Source: Melitaea cinxia (lineage: Eukaryota > Arthropoda > Insecta > Lepidoptera > Nymphalidae). From it: a stretch of 64,000 nt of DNA. The translations under genes and the position numbers were made by a program. The notes below the pieces were generated by a model that made no database searches, was not told the DNA's origin, and saw only the letters and a program-made list of their open reading frames with translations. The stretch spans positions 5,463,501 to 5,527,500 of the forward strand of contig NC_059409.1 of the NCBI RefSeq assembly GCF_905220565.1. The letters are read 5' to 3'. Numbering within the stretch: the stretch's first letter is position 1; each line of letters opens with the position of its first letter. Positions 26,286 through 40,400 of the stretch are shown here, one piece after another.

Positions 26286-28368
26286 TCGTGTCACAGTGCT
26301 CCAACGAAACGGCTGGACTGATTTTTATGAAATTTTGTGTGTATACCGGGTAGGGCTGAGAATAGGCCAACATCTATTTTTCATACAGCTATATAAGGGG
26401 GAGGGGAGAATTAAGGAGGGGTTAATAACATATATGGCAAAACAACGTTTGCGGGGTCAGCTAGTTTGTTATAAAACACTGAAATGGATAACAGGTTAGT
26501 AAGGCAAAGTAGTAAAAGATTAATAAAACTGCTTAGGTGAGATAATATTTATTGCACAGATACCTTTAATGTTTTAGATCATTAGTATTAAAAGATCTAA
26601 ATTAATGGGCGGAAAAGAAATCTTCTATTATTTTATATATAACATTTATAACGAACCTTATAAAATAACTAATCCAACACTGTCATCCTCATAAACACCG
26701 CATCGTGTGATATAATAGCGTGGCGTCCTATTAAGAAAAGGCGGGGGAGATTCAAATTTAGAATTTTATATCAGTCAGCTCGATTCTTTTTTTTTTAGTT
26801 CTCAGCGCAACGTCTGTAGCTCTATATGAATAGTGTCATCGTTAACACTTTTTTTTATCCTTTTCATAGTTTGAAATATGTAACCCGCTTCCGTTTTGAA
26901 CCATTTTTGATTTTTTAACCGACTTCAAAAAAGGAGGAGGTTTTCGATACGATTGTATTTTTCTTTTTTCTACCGTGCCACCCAGAAGCAGTTTGTACTC
27001 GTAATTAATTTATGTCTATCAATATCTATTAATTACCGCCTGTTTCTTGTTATTTGTTTATTATCAGCTCAGCACGATTGATACTCAGAAATGGGAGACT
27101 TATGTTCCATTGTCCTATTTCATTGAGAAATTTAATTTAAAAAAAATCAATATAAACGCTTTTTTGAAACAGTTTAGAATAGGAGATTTTATTTCCGATT
27201 TATTCCAACAAACAAAAGTATAAGGAATCGCTATTTCGAGGAATACATAGCCATTCTTTTAATAGTTTTATAAAAACATGACGTCTTAAGTAATAATTCA
27301 CAGTTCATTGCCTCGTAGTCTGTGTATCATAATGGTCCCCAAAAATAGACCAGTTTGTATACATTTTTTTTGTAAAGCAGGTGCAAGATACCCATAACCG
27401 ATCAGCAGGTAGTGGACAGGCCATCGGTGTTGCCCACTTCCTCTAACAAATCCACAACAAAACTAAGTCCAACTTTATACATAATTATTGGATAGCGGTA
27501 TTATTTTTACGCGTATCTTGTTTTATTAACTGACTTGAAAAAAGGAGAAGATTCTCAATTCGACTGTAATATATGTTACCTCAGAACTTAGTTAGACTGG
27601 GTGGACCAATTTCGATGGTTATTTTTGAGCGAAAGACAAGTACTTATTACAAGTATTTACTTGACTATTTTATTATACCACATAACTTTTAACTGCGTGT
27701 ACTAATTTTGATGATTCTTGTTTTAATCGAAAGCTGATGTTTGTCTTGTGGTTCCATTTAAATTTGACCGAGATCTGATGACTACTTTTTGAGAAATCTT
27801 TGGTATCCCCCATTTACTCGACTATCTTTAGTTCATATTATATAGCTGAGGATTTGTTCGTTTCTTTATTGAACCGTTGTTAGAAGATTTAAATGCTATA
27901 CAGTTACCTACGTATACTTATTAGAGATGATAGTATATTTTAATTTTAAAGTATGTTCTTAATGTATTACAGATGCTAATGGTTTCCATGATATTGTTAA
28001 ATGAATTCAGTACAACATAGATATCGTATAATTATATATCGTATAAACTTAGAATAAAATAGAAGAAAGCTAGAAGTTGTTGTGTGTTTTTTTTAAATCT
28101 AAACCACATTACTTAAGCTTTTTATAGATAATAATCAACATAAGAATTAGTACAGACAAAAATGTATAAATTATTTAAAAGGACGTGAATAGCAATTTTA
28201 CACAAATACATGGGTATTTCTAGTAAAACAAAAATTGAGTTATAGTAAAAGTAAAAATATATTTTGCTATAGAATTTCACCTCCATTAGGTTCTTCACGT
28301 AGATATATGATTAAAGTCATTAACGAAATAGTACCTAGTCCTCAATACTATACTGACTTATGACAGTT

Positions 28369-28429
<61 letters not shown>

Positions 28430-31400
28430 ATATCGCAGGGTAACCCATTTACGGGTGATATCCAGAATGCCCGGGTAGGCAGTCCTAGACCGTATGTCGG
28501 CTTAGCACTTGGGGGTGCACTACCGACCAAAACCCCTGCGGGAGCCTTCAGCCGCTTTAATTGGAGGGTCCCGGATCTGCAGGCAACAGGATCCCTCCAG
28601 CGACAGGCTGGCCTCGGCGAAAAGACCAGACTTCTCCTCCATGGGACTGTCCGGCTCACCTCTGAACAATCCCGACGACGCCATGTCTAGCAGGACCGGG
28701 TTCCCATCCCGGCCCGACACGGGCACAGGGGCGTTACTGGAAACGCATTAAGTAGCGCCTCCTACGCACCCCCGTTCGTCGCCTGCGGACGGAGGCCTCG
28801 TCGGTGGCCCCCTCTCTCATCCGCTCGTCGTTCTCCTTCTGGGACATTACTGTCTCGCAGAAGGAGACCATCGCCTTCCAGGACTCGTCGTCGCCGAGCA
28901 TCGCGGTGATAACGCTCGGCAGTGACAAGTCCCCTCCGAGGACTGTCGTCAGATCGCGACGTAGCGCCGCCCATCTCGGGCACACCTCGAGGGTGTGCTG
29001 GGCAGAGTCCACCGCCGCGCCACAATCGTGACATTCAGTCGTCGGCTCCCTTTGGGCCGTCCGACACAAGTATTCACCAAAGCAACCGTGCCCGGTGAGA
29101 ACCTGCGTCAGACGGAAGGTGAGGGGTTTGCGCTTGCGGCGCATCCACCGCTCAAGGACCGGGCGCAAGGCAGCCGTTACGCGTGTGCCATACGGCTGCT
29201 CCGCCAGGTCCTCCCCCCACCTCCGCATTAGTGCTTCTTGCCCCACCTGGCGCACCCGTAGGATCCCGTCCAACGTGGGGTTCTCACCGAGAGTCCTCCT
29301 ACCCGAGACGTATGAGTAGGTCTCGGCAAGGACCTCCGCCACGAGTTCCCACGGGGGATCGCCCGCTAGAGCAGTAGCTGCAGCCCACGATACCGTACGG
29401 TACCCCCGGATCACCCTCACCGCGATGATCCTCTGCGCAGACCGCAGCGCGGCCTTATTCCTCGCAGTGAGGCGATCCGCCCAAACCGGGGCACCGTATG
29501 TCGCCATACTCCGGCAGACTCCGGAATATAGCTGCCTGCAGGCGGCGCTGGGTCCTCCGAGGTTCGGGAGGAGTCTGCCCAGTGCACTCGCCACCTTCAC
29601 GACCTTCGGTCCCACCACAGCGAAGTGTGGGCCGAAGGTCCACCCTCCGTCAAGGATGAGCCCCAGATATTTGATTTGGGAGCTCATCCTGACCCTCCCC
29701 TCTCCGATCTGTAGGGTAGCCCCCGGTGGGGGTCCCTTACGTCCGGTCCCGCGGAAGAGGAGGGCTTCGGTCTTGTCAATTCTGACCCGAAGCCCCAAAC
29801 TCTTTATGCGGCTGATCACGAGGTCGAGTCCGACCTCGGCCAGCCGCGCCGCCTCCTTGTAGTCTCGTCCCCGAGAGTAAACGAGGGTGTCATCCGCGTA
29901 GCAGATGACACCCATCCCGGGGAGGAGACGGCCTCGCAGGACCCAGTCGTAACCAATGTCCCACAAGATCGGGCCCAGCACCGATCCTTGCGGGACACCA
30001 CAGCCGACTCGCCGCCACTCCACGGACCCCGACCGATTCTCGAGGCCTACTTTCCGATCGGAGAGGTACGCCTCCAACAGCCTCCCTAGATACGGGGGCA
30101 CTCCGAAGAATTTCAGTGCCTCCCGTATCACTGCGTGCGGGAGGCTGTTGAAGGCGTTCGCGATGTCCAACGACACCGCGACCACCACCTCCCTCCCTTG
30201 TTCCGCCTCACCCGTCACCGCCCGCAGGCGTTTGAGGGCGTCGATGGTCGATCGGCGCGCTCGAAACCCGAATTGGGATTCCGACAGTCCGGGTCCCGAG
30301 CCCTCCTCCAGGTGCTGAACGAGCCGGGAAGCCACTATTCTCTCCAAGAGTTTCCCAGCTTCGTTCAGCAACACCACCGGTCGCACCGACGAAGCCGAGT
30401 CCGGGGTCCGCCCTGCCTTAGGAAGTAGGCAGAGCTGACCCTCCTTCCAGGCCCCCGGGAACTGACCAGACCGCAGGCAGCGGTCAAAAAGTTCCCGGAG
30501 GCTGTTGCCGAGGTGCCCGAGAGCGATCGAAAGTACTCTCCCGTGCACCCCGTCTGGACCCGGCGCCCTCTTCTTACTCCGAAGGCGGGACAACGCCGCC
30601 TCCATTTCAGCCTCTGTGACGGGTGGGGGAACACCCTCCTCCTCGTCCGGCGTCTGCCGAGCCATCCTGGGGGGCACGAAGCCCTCGGGTTCGTCGGGAA
30701 AGAGTTCCCCGACGATCCTCCCGAGTTGCTCCGGCTGGAGCGTTTCGCTGGTGGGGGCCGAATGGGCGCGGAGCTTGTTTCGCGCCCAAATATACGGTCG
30801 GCCCCAGGGGTCTCTCTCCAGACCCCCAACTAGCTCCAGCCAGGCCTCTTCCTTGGCTCGGCATATGGCCTGCTGCAGGATCTTCCTTTTCTCCACGTAG
30901 ATCCTGCGCAGCCTGTCGTCCCTGTCCACGTCCTGGGGGCGTCTCCGCCTGCTCCGAGTATATTGCCTCCTGGCCCCGTTGCAGGCGGCCCGGAGACCGG
31001 CTATCTCGGCCGACCACCAGTAGAGCGCCCGCCGCATGGGTGGACGCTTCGCGAGTGGCATGGCCGCTCTGCTGACAGCAGTAAATACGTCGCAGAGCCG
31101 GTTAGCCGCCTCATCCACCCCAAACTCCATAAGCGGCGGAAGACTCCAGCGGCCGATGATTGCGGCCTCCTCAGCCAGTTCCCGGTTGAGCTTGGAGAGA
31201 GCCCAACGCGGAAACTGACTACGCCCAATGGACGACGTTGATGACGACAACAACGCCGGACGTACGGGAGCTGGAGACACCTCGAACCTTATATATCGAT
31301 GGTCCGAGAGAGTCTCCACCTCCGTCTCCACCCTCCACCCCTCCACTCTGCGTGCGATGGCTGGCGTGGCGAACGTGACGTCAACCACGGAACCTCCCGA

Positions 31401-34400
31401 CCAACGCACGCACGTCTGGACTGCCCCAACATTGAGCAGGGACAGTCCGGCAGCAAGAGCCCACTCCTCCACCTCCCTCCCTTTTGGGTTCGTAACCGGG
31501 TTACCCCAAGCCGTGGACTTGGCGTTGAGGTCGCCGGCTACGAACACATGAAGTGGAGCTAGCTGCCCCACCAGCGGCCCCAGAACGTCGAGAAACCGTT
31601 CCAGAGCCGCCAGGTCACGGTTCGGGGAGAAGTAGACTCCGACGAAAGCCACCCCTCCCCGAACCGCCGCCACATACCCGTGGCCCCTCGCCTTGATGAC
31701 GAGTGGGGGTCCGGCTCCAGGCCTCACCACGATCGCCACCAAACCCTCGGTGTCTCCCGCCCATTGTGGGCAAAGAGGCACGGCATATGGCTCGGCAACG
31801 ATTCCGACGTCAACACATCACTCTGCCATGGACTGCAGGAAAAGGTCCTGAGCCCCAGCGGAGTGGTTGACGTTCGCCTGGAGGACGCTGAGATGCCCGG
31901 GCATTATTCAGTCATCTCAGCATCTGCCGACACCACGCGGTTCCCCCCTTGGGATATTTGCGGGGGGAACTTCCCACGAGTTGATGGGGGCTTACACGCT
32001 ATGCCCCCCATCACGTGGCCCGCTGGCCTACCGGCGTCCGCGCACACCGCGCAACGAGCGGCGGCCGAGCACCCGGCGGCTTTGTGGCCAGCCTGACCAC
32101 AGCGATAGCACAGTGTGCTGCGATCAGTGCCAGCTGGGCACGTGGCACCAACGTGCCCTAGTCCCAGGCAGCGGAAACAGTGCCTAGGACGTGCCTGCAG
32201 GAGGTGGATGACTCCCCTGCTCCACCCCACCGCTATGCTCCCGGCCTGCAGCAGTTTTTTCCCTGCCACCGCCGGGAGCTCAATGTGGGCTGTCCCCGAG
32301 CCTATTTGTCCTACGCGGATATTTCTCACGTGGACTTGCCCCGGGGAACAGCCCCCCTCCTTCGCCACCACGGTAGCTAGGCGCTCCGCAGTGACAGCGT
32401 CGCTCAGGCCTGAGATTCTTATCTCCGCTGTCTTCTCAGGCCTGAGCACCTCCGCCTCCTCAGCCAAGGCCTCCTTTAACCGAGCGGCGAGGGCATCGGC
32501 TTTCTCACCGCTCGTGGAGCCGGGCACTTCGATGAGGCGCGCCCCGGTCGCCGATTGGCGGATCCGGAGCGGGCCGATTCCCATCTCCTCGAGGTCGATA
32601 CTGCTCTCGGCCTTGAGCAATATCGACCCGTACGTGGCCCCCCTGGCTGCTGCCTCCGGCCGTAACTTTACTATTACGGCCGCTGAGCGGGGGAGCGCCA
32701 GCTTGGGCTTTGGGGCCTCCTTCTTGGCGGGCGGCGTTGACGCCGCCGTTTTCTTGCTCGCTGGGTTATTCGCCAGCGGCGCTGAATCCGTCCGTTTTTT
32801 CGCCGCCGTTTTGCGACGGACGACTTCCGTCCAGCTAGTCGACGGTTCCTCCTGGGGTTTCGCCACCTCTCCCTCCTTCCCTTGAGGGGCAGCATCCTTT
32901 GAGGAGGAGGGACCGTACGCGGTCCATTCCACCTCCTTAACCGTTCCCTTCCCCTTACCCTTTCCCTTCCCCTTTCCTTTTCTCAATGCTTTGGGGAGGG
33001 TGGGGAGTTCCTCCGAGTTTAATTGCGCACCCGCTCTTGCGCTAGAGGCCGCCGTCATTCTGTCATTGTCCACACCGGAGGCCCTCGTGGCTCGCGCCAG
33101 CGGTCTGCTGTCCCCAGTCCTTGCGGGACCGCAAGGAGGGGCAGCCGGGAGCTGAAGAGCCGCCATGCGATCGTCCACAATGTTGCCGACCATAACAGCT
33201 ATGTCCTGCATTAAGTCGGCAGGCTCCTTTGCACTCGTGGATTCAGCCACCTTTTTGCGGCTGTCCTCGAACTCCCGTCTGTAAGCCCGCACCTCCTCAC
33301 GGCTCAGTTCCAGCTCCCGAGTGAGCCGACAGATGTCCGCCTTCAGTCTTCGGACTTCGTCCGTCGCGTTGCGGACCACTAGGGACTCCAGCATGTCCCT
33401 AATGGCGCCGGCGGCCCTTCTAATTTTGGCGGCATAACCCCCCTTCAGGTTGACCGACTTCCCAGTCAGGCCAAGGATTAAATTGAGGTTGGCCTCAGAA
33501 GCCACCCTCAGCTCCTCAGCCCCCCGGTTCTCGATATCGTCCAACTCGATTGGGGTCTCCTCCATGTGACCCCCCACCACCTTCTCCTTCCTGTATACTC
33601 TCTTGAGGAGGGACGTCTCGAACTCGTTCTCCCGGTCTTTCTCCACACGCTCTCTCAGAGCTGCTCTGGCGCCCGTAAGTGTGGGTGCCTTGCCCCTCTT
33701 GGCCGCTGGCCGGGACCTAGCCCCCACGCTCGCTCCCATCTCTATCTCCGTGCCAGAGTTTTCTGAGCCTCCCGAGTAAAGGCGCTTTCGCCCCAGCTCC
33801 GACTCAGACAACGAGGTGATGGAGATGTCCTCCAAGACCTCGATATCTCCTTGCGACTGGCCCTGAGAAGGGCCTTTGGATTGGCCCTGAGAAGGGCCGT
33901 TGGTTTGGCCCTGAGAAGGGCCGTTGGGTTGGCCCTGAGAAGGGCCGTTGGGTTGGCCCTGAGAAGGGCCGTTGGGTTGGCCCTGAGAAGGGCCCTTGGT
34001 AGCTCCACCTCTGCTCTCGCGTAGAGGAAGCATCGTTTCACAATCGTAGTCACACGGACAGAACAAACCACAGCCAAGTACAGCTTACAGCGTTCAGTCA
34101 CCTGCCTGCCACCTGCGTTACCGGGGTCAGGACAGGGTCCAGGGGAGACGACGAGGACGTAGCTATAAACACTTGGGGACTCCCCCGACTTATGACAGTT
34201 CCGTTAGACGGTTAGAATACCAACCAATAGGAAGCCGTTAACCAGTCCAACTTTCCCCCACTATTTCCTAATCCATAGTACATTTTACGTCTATAATGAA
34301 ATAATAGTTAAACCTTTTTAAATGCGTCATGAAAAAATTTAACGATACAAGAGCGAGTTTTTATATTCATCTTGTTTATACTCAATACAATATAGTTAGG

Positions 34401-37400
34401 AAGTGGTAAATCGTGATTCAATGGACACCTCACACCGTAATTAATGACGCTGTATCTTTTATGTGTATAGCATTCCTTTTTTAACATATCTCGGGTTGAG
34501 AACTATTAGATGATGCTGCAGGAATCGAGAGATTAAATCTACTGATAAGTATAAACATTAATACGATACATTACGTAGGTGCTTGAATTTTATAAGCCTA
34601 ACATCTTTTCTTTTGACATTTTACTTCAGACGTACGGTAGATAAATAGATACTTATACTCTATATATTACCTAAGAAATACGGTCTATTATGATAAGATG
34701 CAATAAATATTAATAAAATTTTATACCTTAATAATAAAGGTAAGTAGTCTTTCATCCAATAATTTATAAGGCATCTATTTACAGTACTATTACATAGATA
34801 TTATGAAAACTATTTACAATTTACCCTAGTGCCTAGTATTATAAAGTTGTCTTTGAAAGTAAAAGTGTACGCTAGTTAAGAGTTATATGCCACTTGTCAT
34901 CCAAAACAAGACGAGACCAATGCATTAACATATGGCCTTTGCCGCACCCAGCAAACAAAAAATAATGTATGACCGCCTACTGTTTGCTTGTCTTGTTTTC
35001 CTACGACATTATTAGGAAGGACCTTAGAACGACATTAAAAGTATAATTGCTATTTATTTAACTATTGATGTAAAAGTATATGTATATTACTGGTTAGTTA
35101 AGTAGAATTTAGCAGAAGTCTTGTTGATTTTAAAGTTGTTTAAGTAAAAGAAAGAGAGAAAAAAAGACGAAAAAGAGAAAGTGTTTAAAAGAGTGTTTTA
35201 TATATTATGCATTTTAAAGTGCACTTAATGCATCGGTAGCTCCGATTTTGGTAAAATTAAAAAATAGTATTGATTTTTTCAGAGTTCGGCTGTTCAATTT
35301 CAAAACACCGAAAGTGACAAAAAAACATGATTCCATTGGAACGAAAAATGCTAAAAAATTGATTTCGAAAAATTTGTCCCTTACTGTGTTTTGAAATTGA
35401 GCAGCCGAGTTACCTTTAATAGCAAATAGCTATATTTATCTAGAGATATCTATCAGAGCTATATATATTTATTTATTTGTTTCTATGTTGAGTTCCTATT
35501 ACATAGTGTCATTGCAATAACAAATTGTCTATAACTATGTAATTATCATGCAACACTCACATAACATTAAGGCTAAATGACGTTAGTTACAACACATCGT
35601 ATATGATCTACATCTACCCACCATGATCTATTTAACTCAATTTATCTATCGAGAAGGAATAGCAAAATTGTAACTCCAAGTTTCCGACTGCGCAAAGTAG
35701 TCTCCTTTCTGGGTTATGGTATTCGCATGTATAATAATGTCCCACAAACAATTTTGGAATTGTCTCAACATAAAGTTTTTATTAAAAAATAATAATAATA
35801 GATAAAGCTATTATTCGGTGCAGGATTACATAGTTGATAAAAATGTGTGGACTTAGTGACGCTGTATTTTATGCAACATGTTACTAATTTTGTACTGAAA
35901 CACAGTTTATATATTTTATATATTCATAAGATTAACTGCGGAGTTTCTTGTCGATTCTTCTCTGCAGAATCCACATTCCGATTCAGTGGTAGCTTTACTT
36001 TTTCAAAAATAATAATTTATTTTTAAAGTTTTGATTTTGTAAAATGACGATTCGAAAGTTTTCTTTGGGGCCTATTTGAATAAAACTGTTTTTGATTTTG
36101 GTTTGATTTATCCTGTTGTATATAAAAAAAAAATGTTGATTGCTAATTCATTCGAGACTAAATTTTTTTTGCTATAAATAATACTGATCGATATTACCCG
36201 CCTGTTGTGTATTTTAAATAGTTGTCTTATAATTTATTAACCTTCCACAGTGACTTTGTCCGGGTGTACGACACAATTTTGACTATTCCGTTTTGTCTCC
36301 GTTAAAAATATAGCCTATGTTGTTCAGTGATTACGTAGTTTTGTCTTTTAGTAAAAAAAGTTTCAAGTTTGGTCTAGTACGTTATGTGTCTATGCGTTAC
36401 AAATCTTTCCTGTTCATAATATTAGTATAGGGAACAACAATCTTTCGATAAGCTCGTTTAAACACACACTCTATTTTCCGTATCTCTCGTTAGTGTGTCA
36501 ATTATAGGCAAGGTGATTAGTACTTATTTTTTTATTCTGAATAATAATAAGATACCATTGTATGTACGTCATGGTTCTCATAAGTAAACACTTCTAATTT
36601 TTAACGCCTACATAAGGTCGGACCACCTACTCGGGTCTACATTGACGATTACATTCGGACTGACTATCGGTCAATGACAAATGATTGCTTAAATAGCGTT
36701 TGATCAAATAAAACCATATAAATATTTAATTTCATCGCCTAGCATATGGTAGCTAATATTTAGGTCGCTTACTGATGCACATCGTAATTATTTACTTTTA
36801 GTAAGACTCGTAACGTGGGTTTTGTTATTTCGAATATTTAAATAAATAATTATTGTGTATCACAAATATTTATCTATTTATATCTGTTAGATTTCCCCTC
36901 GCCCATGATACCTATCCATCATATACTATTTGGGCTGTTCCGTTCTTCTGTTCAGATATAACTCATGCAACTCAGTGACAACGTAGCATTTTTCTATTTT
37001 TAAAATCCGTCCAGTAGCTTTTGAGTTTATCGAATACAACCAAACAAAAAATCAAATCGTTCCTTATTATATTAGTATAGAAATAGATATAATAACATTA
37101 CCTTTTTATATATTTGGTTATCCCTAACAGATTTGGTGACGTAATATGTGACCTCTTGTTATGTGGGTCACCATGTCGGCGTCATGATTATTTTATATTT
37201 TTTAAATATGTATAACTCTGATAAAATTAAAATAAAACTCAGTAGTGTTGTACTTGCACTACGAAGGCTTACTTGTTGAAACATTTAAGGATCTGATTTT
37301 TAAAACTGGTCAGCAATGCATATTACTACAAAAGTTGATGTTACTAGGATTGATGAATATTTATATATAGTACCTATATACTTGAAAGTTACTTATTAAT

Positions 37401-40400
37401 TTTGTTTGACGATTTATTTGCCTGTAGGCTGTAAGTTAACTTTTTGGTTGGTTTTTTGTAAGCTTTGCCTTAAAATGTCTTGCTTTCACAGTATAATTAA
37501 GCTTCTTTACACGGGTTCTTTTAGAATTGTATGAACTCTAAAAATCTTCTCACCAGATTTCTACTACAGTGCTTTAAAACATCCTTATTGTTAAAACAAT
37601 AACAATTAACATTAGTTAATTTATAAAAAGGAATAACTAAATATATGTCTGTAAAATCATTTAACACATAAGTACCTACATAAACAGTTTAACACATACA
37701 TTAATTTTCTAAATTGACGCTTACATACATTTACATAGTAATTAATATTATAATGAGCCGTTAACTATCTCAAACTTAATTAATTAAATAAAAATATGGA
37801 GACGTGTTTCCGTTAATTTATTTCTAAGCAAGTGAATATATCATTTTATGTACCTACATATAATAAATTTCTATGCACTTCAACACGTATCTTTTATTTA
37901 CAGAAAAAAATCTTTGCCCCTCTCTATGTAAATATAAGCCCTCCTTACGCCCAAGGACAAAAATTTCGTGGATGGTTGAACAAATTGAACAAAATAAATA
38001 TACTATGTTAATATTATTGAAATTTGATATACCTATTACGTGTTGAGTTATTAACATACAAAGCATATAATTTTTAGTAACATTGTTCTTAGCCTTAGAT
38101 TGATTAGCTAGACAATGAGCTAGATGTGGTATACAATTGAAAATTATATAAATGTAAATAGCACTTTTGTACATAAATTAATGGTCTTTGGCTTTTGAAC
38201 TCTTGATTGAAAATCTAGTAATCCTTTACACAAAATTAATTAATTTACCAACCAACACCACCAGTCTTTATCAGTCTTTTGAAAACAACTCTACCGATTT
38301 TAATTTATATGTAATATAATTATAGTAAATGAAAGTACATTAAAAGGAAAACGTGCCATGAAGTGTATTGTATTCATAAGAAATCACGCGTCACCGTTAT
38401 CGTGACTACGCTCAGGAAGTTTATTTTATCGGTTAGACATTTTTTTGTGCAGGAATCATATATTATGTGAGCGACGTCTAAATAGGCAACAGGTCAATTT
38501 ATATCTATAAATCATTTTGTTGAAGCAATAGAAGAAGTAGCTACTTACAGGCGTGTACCTACTGTCGAGAGAAAGGTGCCTACTGTCGGAAACCTTACTT
38601 TAGTTACTCTGTTATTAGCATTTACTTAAATATTAAAGTAATTGTTAATATTATGTTAATATTATGAATTGTAACGCGGTTGGTTTTCAAATTAAAACAA
38701 AAATATGTATTAAAAAATGTACATTATTAGTAGTAATGTCTAAATTAGGAAGTTAGTTAGCAGTAGGTATATAGATTAATAGCAGTCGATTATTGCAAGT
38801 TGTATACCAATATAATTTTTTTTACAGATAAACCTCTAAACTTAAATACAGTCATAAAAGTTCGTGGAATTACACAAATGTAAATCCCTGTATTACAAAT
38901 ATGCTTATCGTTATTTCTTTACAAAGGAAATAAAACCAGAAAATCTAGATCAGTTTGGCATTATCGCAGCAACGATAGGCCGTTGACCGTAGGTACTTAT
39001 TAGTGGAGGTAGTTGAAAAAAAAGTTTAGTAAGAGTTCATTGCTGTGTTGCTTTTAGATGAGTTGTTTAATTGCATATTTATAGTATTTATTCGTGATTG
39101 TAATGCTGTGAAAACCGGTTCCAGATTATGGAGACTAAATATATTAAATAACGTACATATACCTAAGTAATATGACACTAGATGGATACTAGATATTAAT
39201 ACCTAAATCAGTAGATATATATTAAAGCCTTACTGATACTTATACTGTTGAGGTCGTTTATTTCACAGAGTATAGATATCTAATTATAATTTAGTAATAC
39301 TAAAAAAGTTTTTAAACTGTCAGTTTAGTTTAAATATTATTTCCAACAGTAAACATAAGGTTAAAAAAGGTTTTACTTACTGAATCGATCAAAATTGTCA
39401 TGTTAGGTACTTAAACGCAAGTCGGTTTTTGATTGATTCGCGGTGTAGTTTATAGATTTAATTTTAGGTTAAGAAATTAGACATATAACGTTCTAAAGAA
39501 ATAAATTAATGTTAAGAAATATAGACTTATTTCATACAACCTTCCATATTTAGCCTAGTGTATTATTCAAATTATAAAAATATATTATTCTTATACTTCG
39601 ATGGTTATTTGAATAATAATGCGATAGCGATGCAAGATTACTACCGTCGGAGAATCTTGCTTTATACGTATCCAGACGAACGAACGACTATCAGCGGATT
39701 CATTTGTATAACGCTTAGTTTTCATTAGGAGGATGCCAACAAACGAGCAGTTGGATCACCTAATCTGTAAACACTGCCGCAAAAGATATCATAGAAAGTA
39801 TAAAAATAGGATAAAAATGAAGGGAAGGAGTTTATAAAGAGGAAGCGAAGGACGTATTGCTGTATTAAACTCGAATATATTGGCTACTTCAGAATTCAGA
39901 TCTAATAAGATTTACTGTACATGTACTTACTGAAAGAGTAATCAATTTATTCAGTTAGATCATATTATGTGAAGGAGAAACTAATTTGATTAAGAAATAA
40001 GGTGCGCTCTCTCTCTTGTCGGATATAATTTGATTTTTCATATTGACTAACGATAAGTTCGATATCAATCTTGTCTGCAATTAACAAAAAAAATATGTTT
40101 GCCTTCAGCTTTATAGATTTTTATGTCTATAACTATTGTCCGTACCTATGTTGAAATAGTAAGTAAAAGTAAATAAAACCAACAGTAAATTCCTAGTCCA
40201 GACAATACCTAGTGAAATACAATGCTTTAATACGTTTTCCCTAGAAATGTTATTAGTATTATGCTTAGTAGTATTATGCTTAGCATGTGTCGTAAACAGT
40301 GTGACGAGGGCCTAATAACCTAATAAGGGCACGTGTATACGTGCCCTTATTAGGTTTCTAAATAAACGTGATGTTAATACAGCAACATTGCACCTATATG

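Larger units (their letters stand above)
17741..28354. other. unc-76 intron 1, between hAT copy 1 and the LINE
   Basis: About 10.6 kb of mostly AT-rich intron. Items seen: a GC-richer island at 18110-18260, microsatellites at 20391-20461 and 26183-26284, a CTAG-ended repeat at 26283-26464, a dispersed repeat at 25911-25989, and accgacttc-type repeat relics at 26913-26960 and 27526-27880. Short open frames such as 21530-21715 and 23333-23584 show no recognisable motif. Confidence 0.6.
28369..34186 (-). mobile_element. Nearly full-length R1-clade non-LTR retrotransposon (5.8 kb)
   Basis: A GC-rich element in an AT-rich intron, on the same strand as unc-76. It has, in order on the minus strand, a 5' leader of about 150 bases, a gag-like ORF1 with three CCHC knuckles, an endonuclease-reverse transcriptase ORF2 joined through a TAATG stop-start overlap, a 3' UTR and a poly(A) tail (a T run of nearly 60 on the plus strand to 28428). 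A perfect 14-bp target duplication flanks it. Layout and motifs fit the R1 clade of arthropod LINEs. The site is unique-looking intron, not rDNA or telomere repeats, where the specialised members of the clade insert. Confidence 0.9.

Noticed and set aside
31781..31783. GTG as the start of LINE ORF2
   Set aside because: The conserved N-terminal residues (LQANVNHSAG) lie upstream in the same frame, and the TAATG overlap gives a better start; only a TGA separates them.
34064..34066. TTG as the start of LINE ORF1
   Set aside because: The frame is simply open a little further; the first ATG is at 34033.
28427..34101. Many 60-256-codon frames on both strands across the LINE
   Set aside because: Shadows of ORF1 and ORF2 in GC-rich DNA, where stops are rare.
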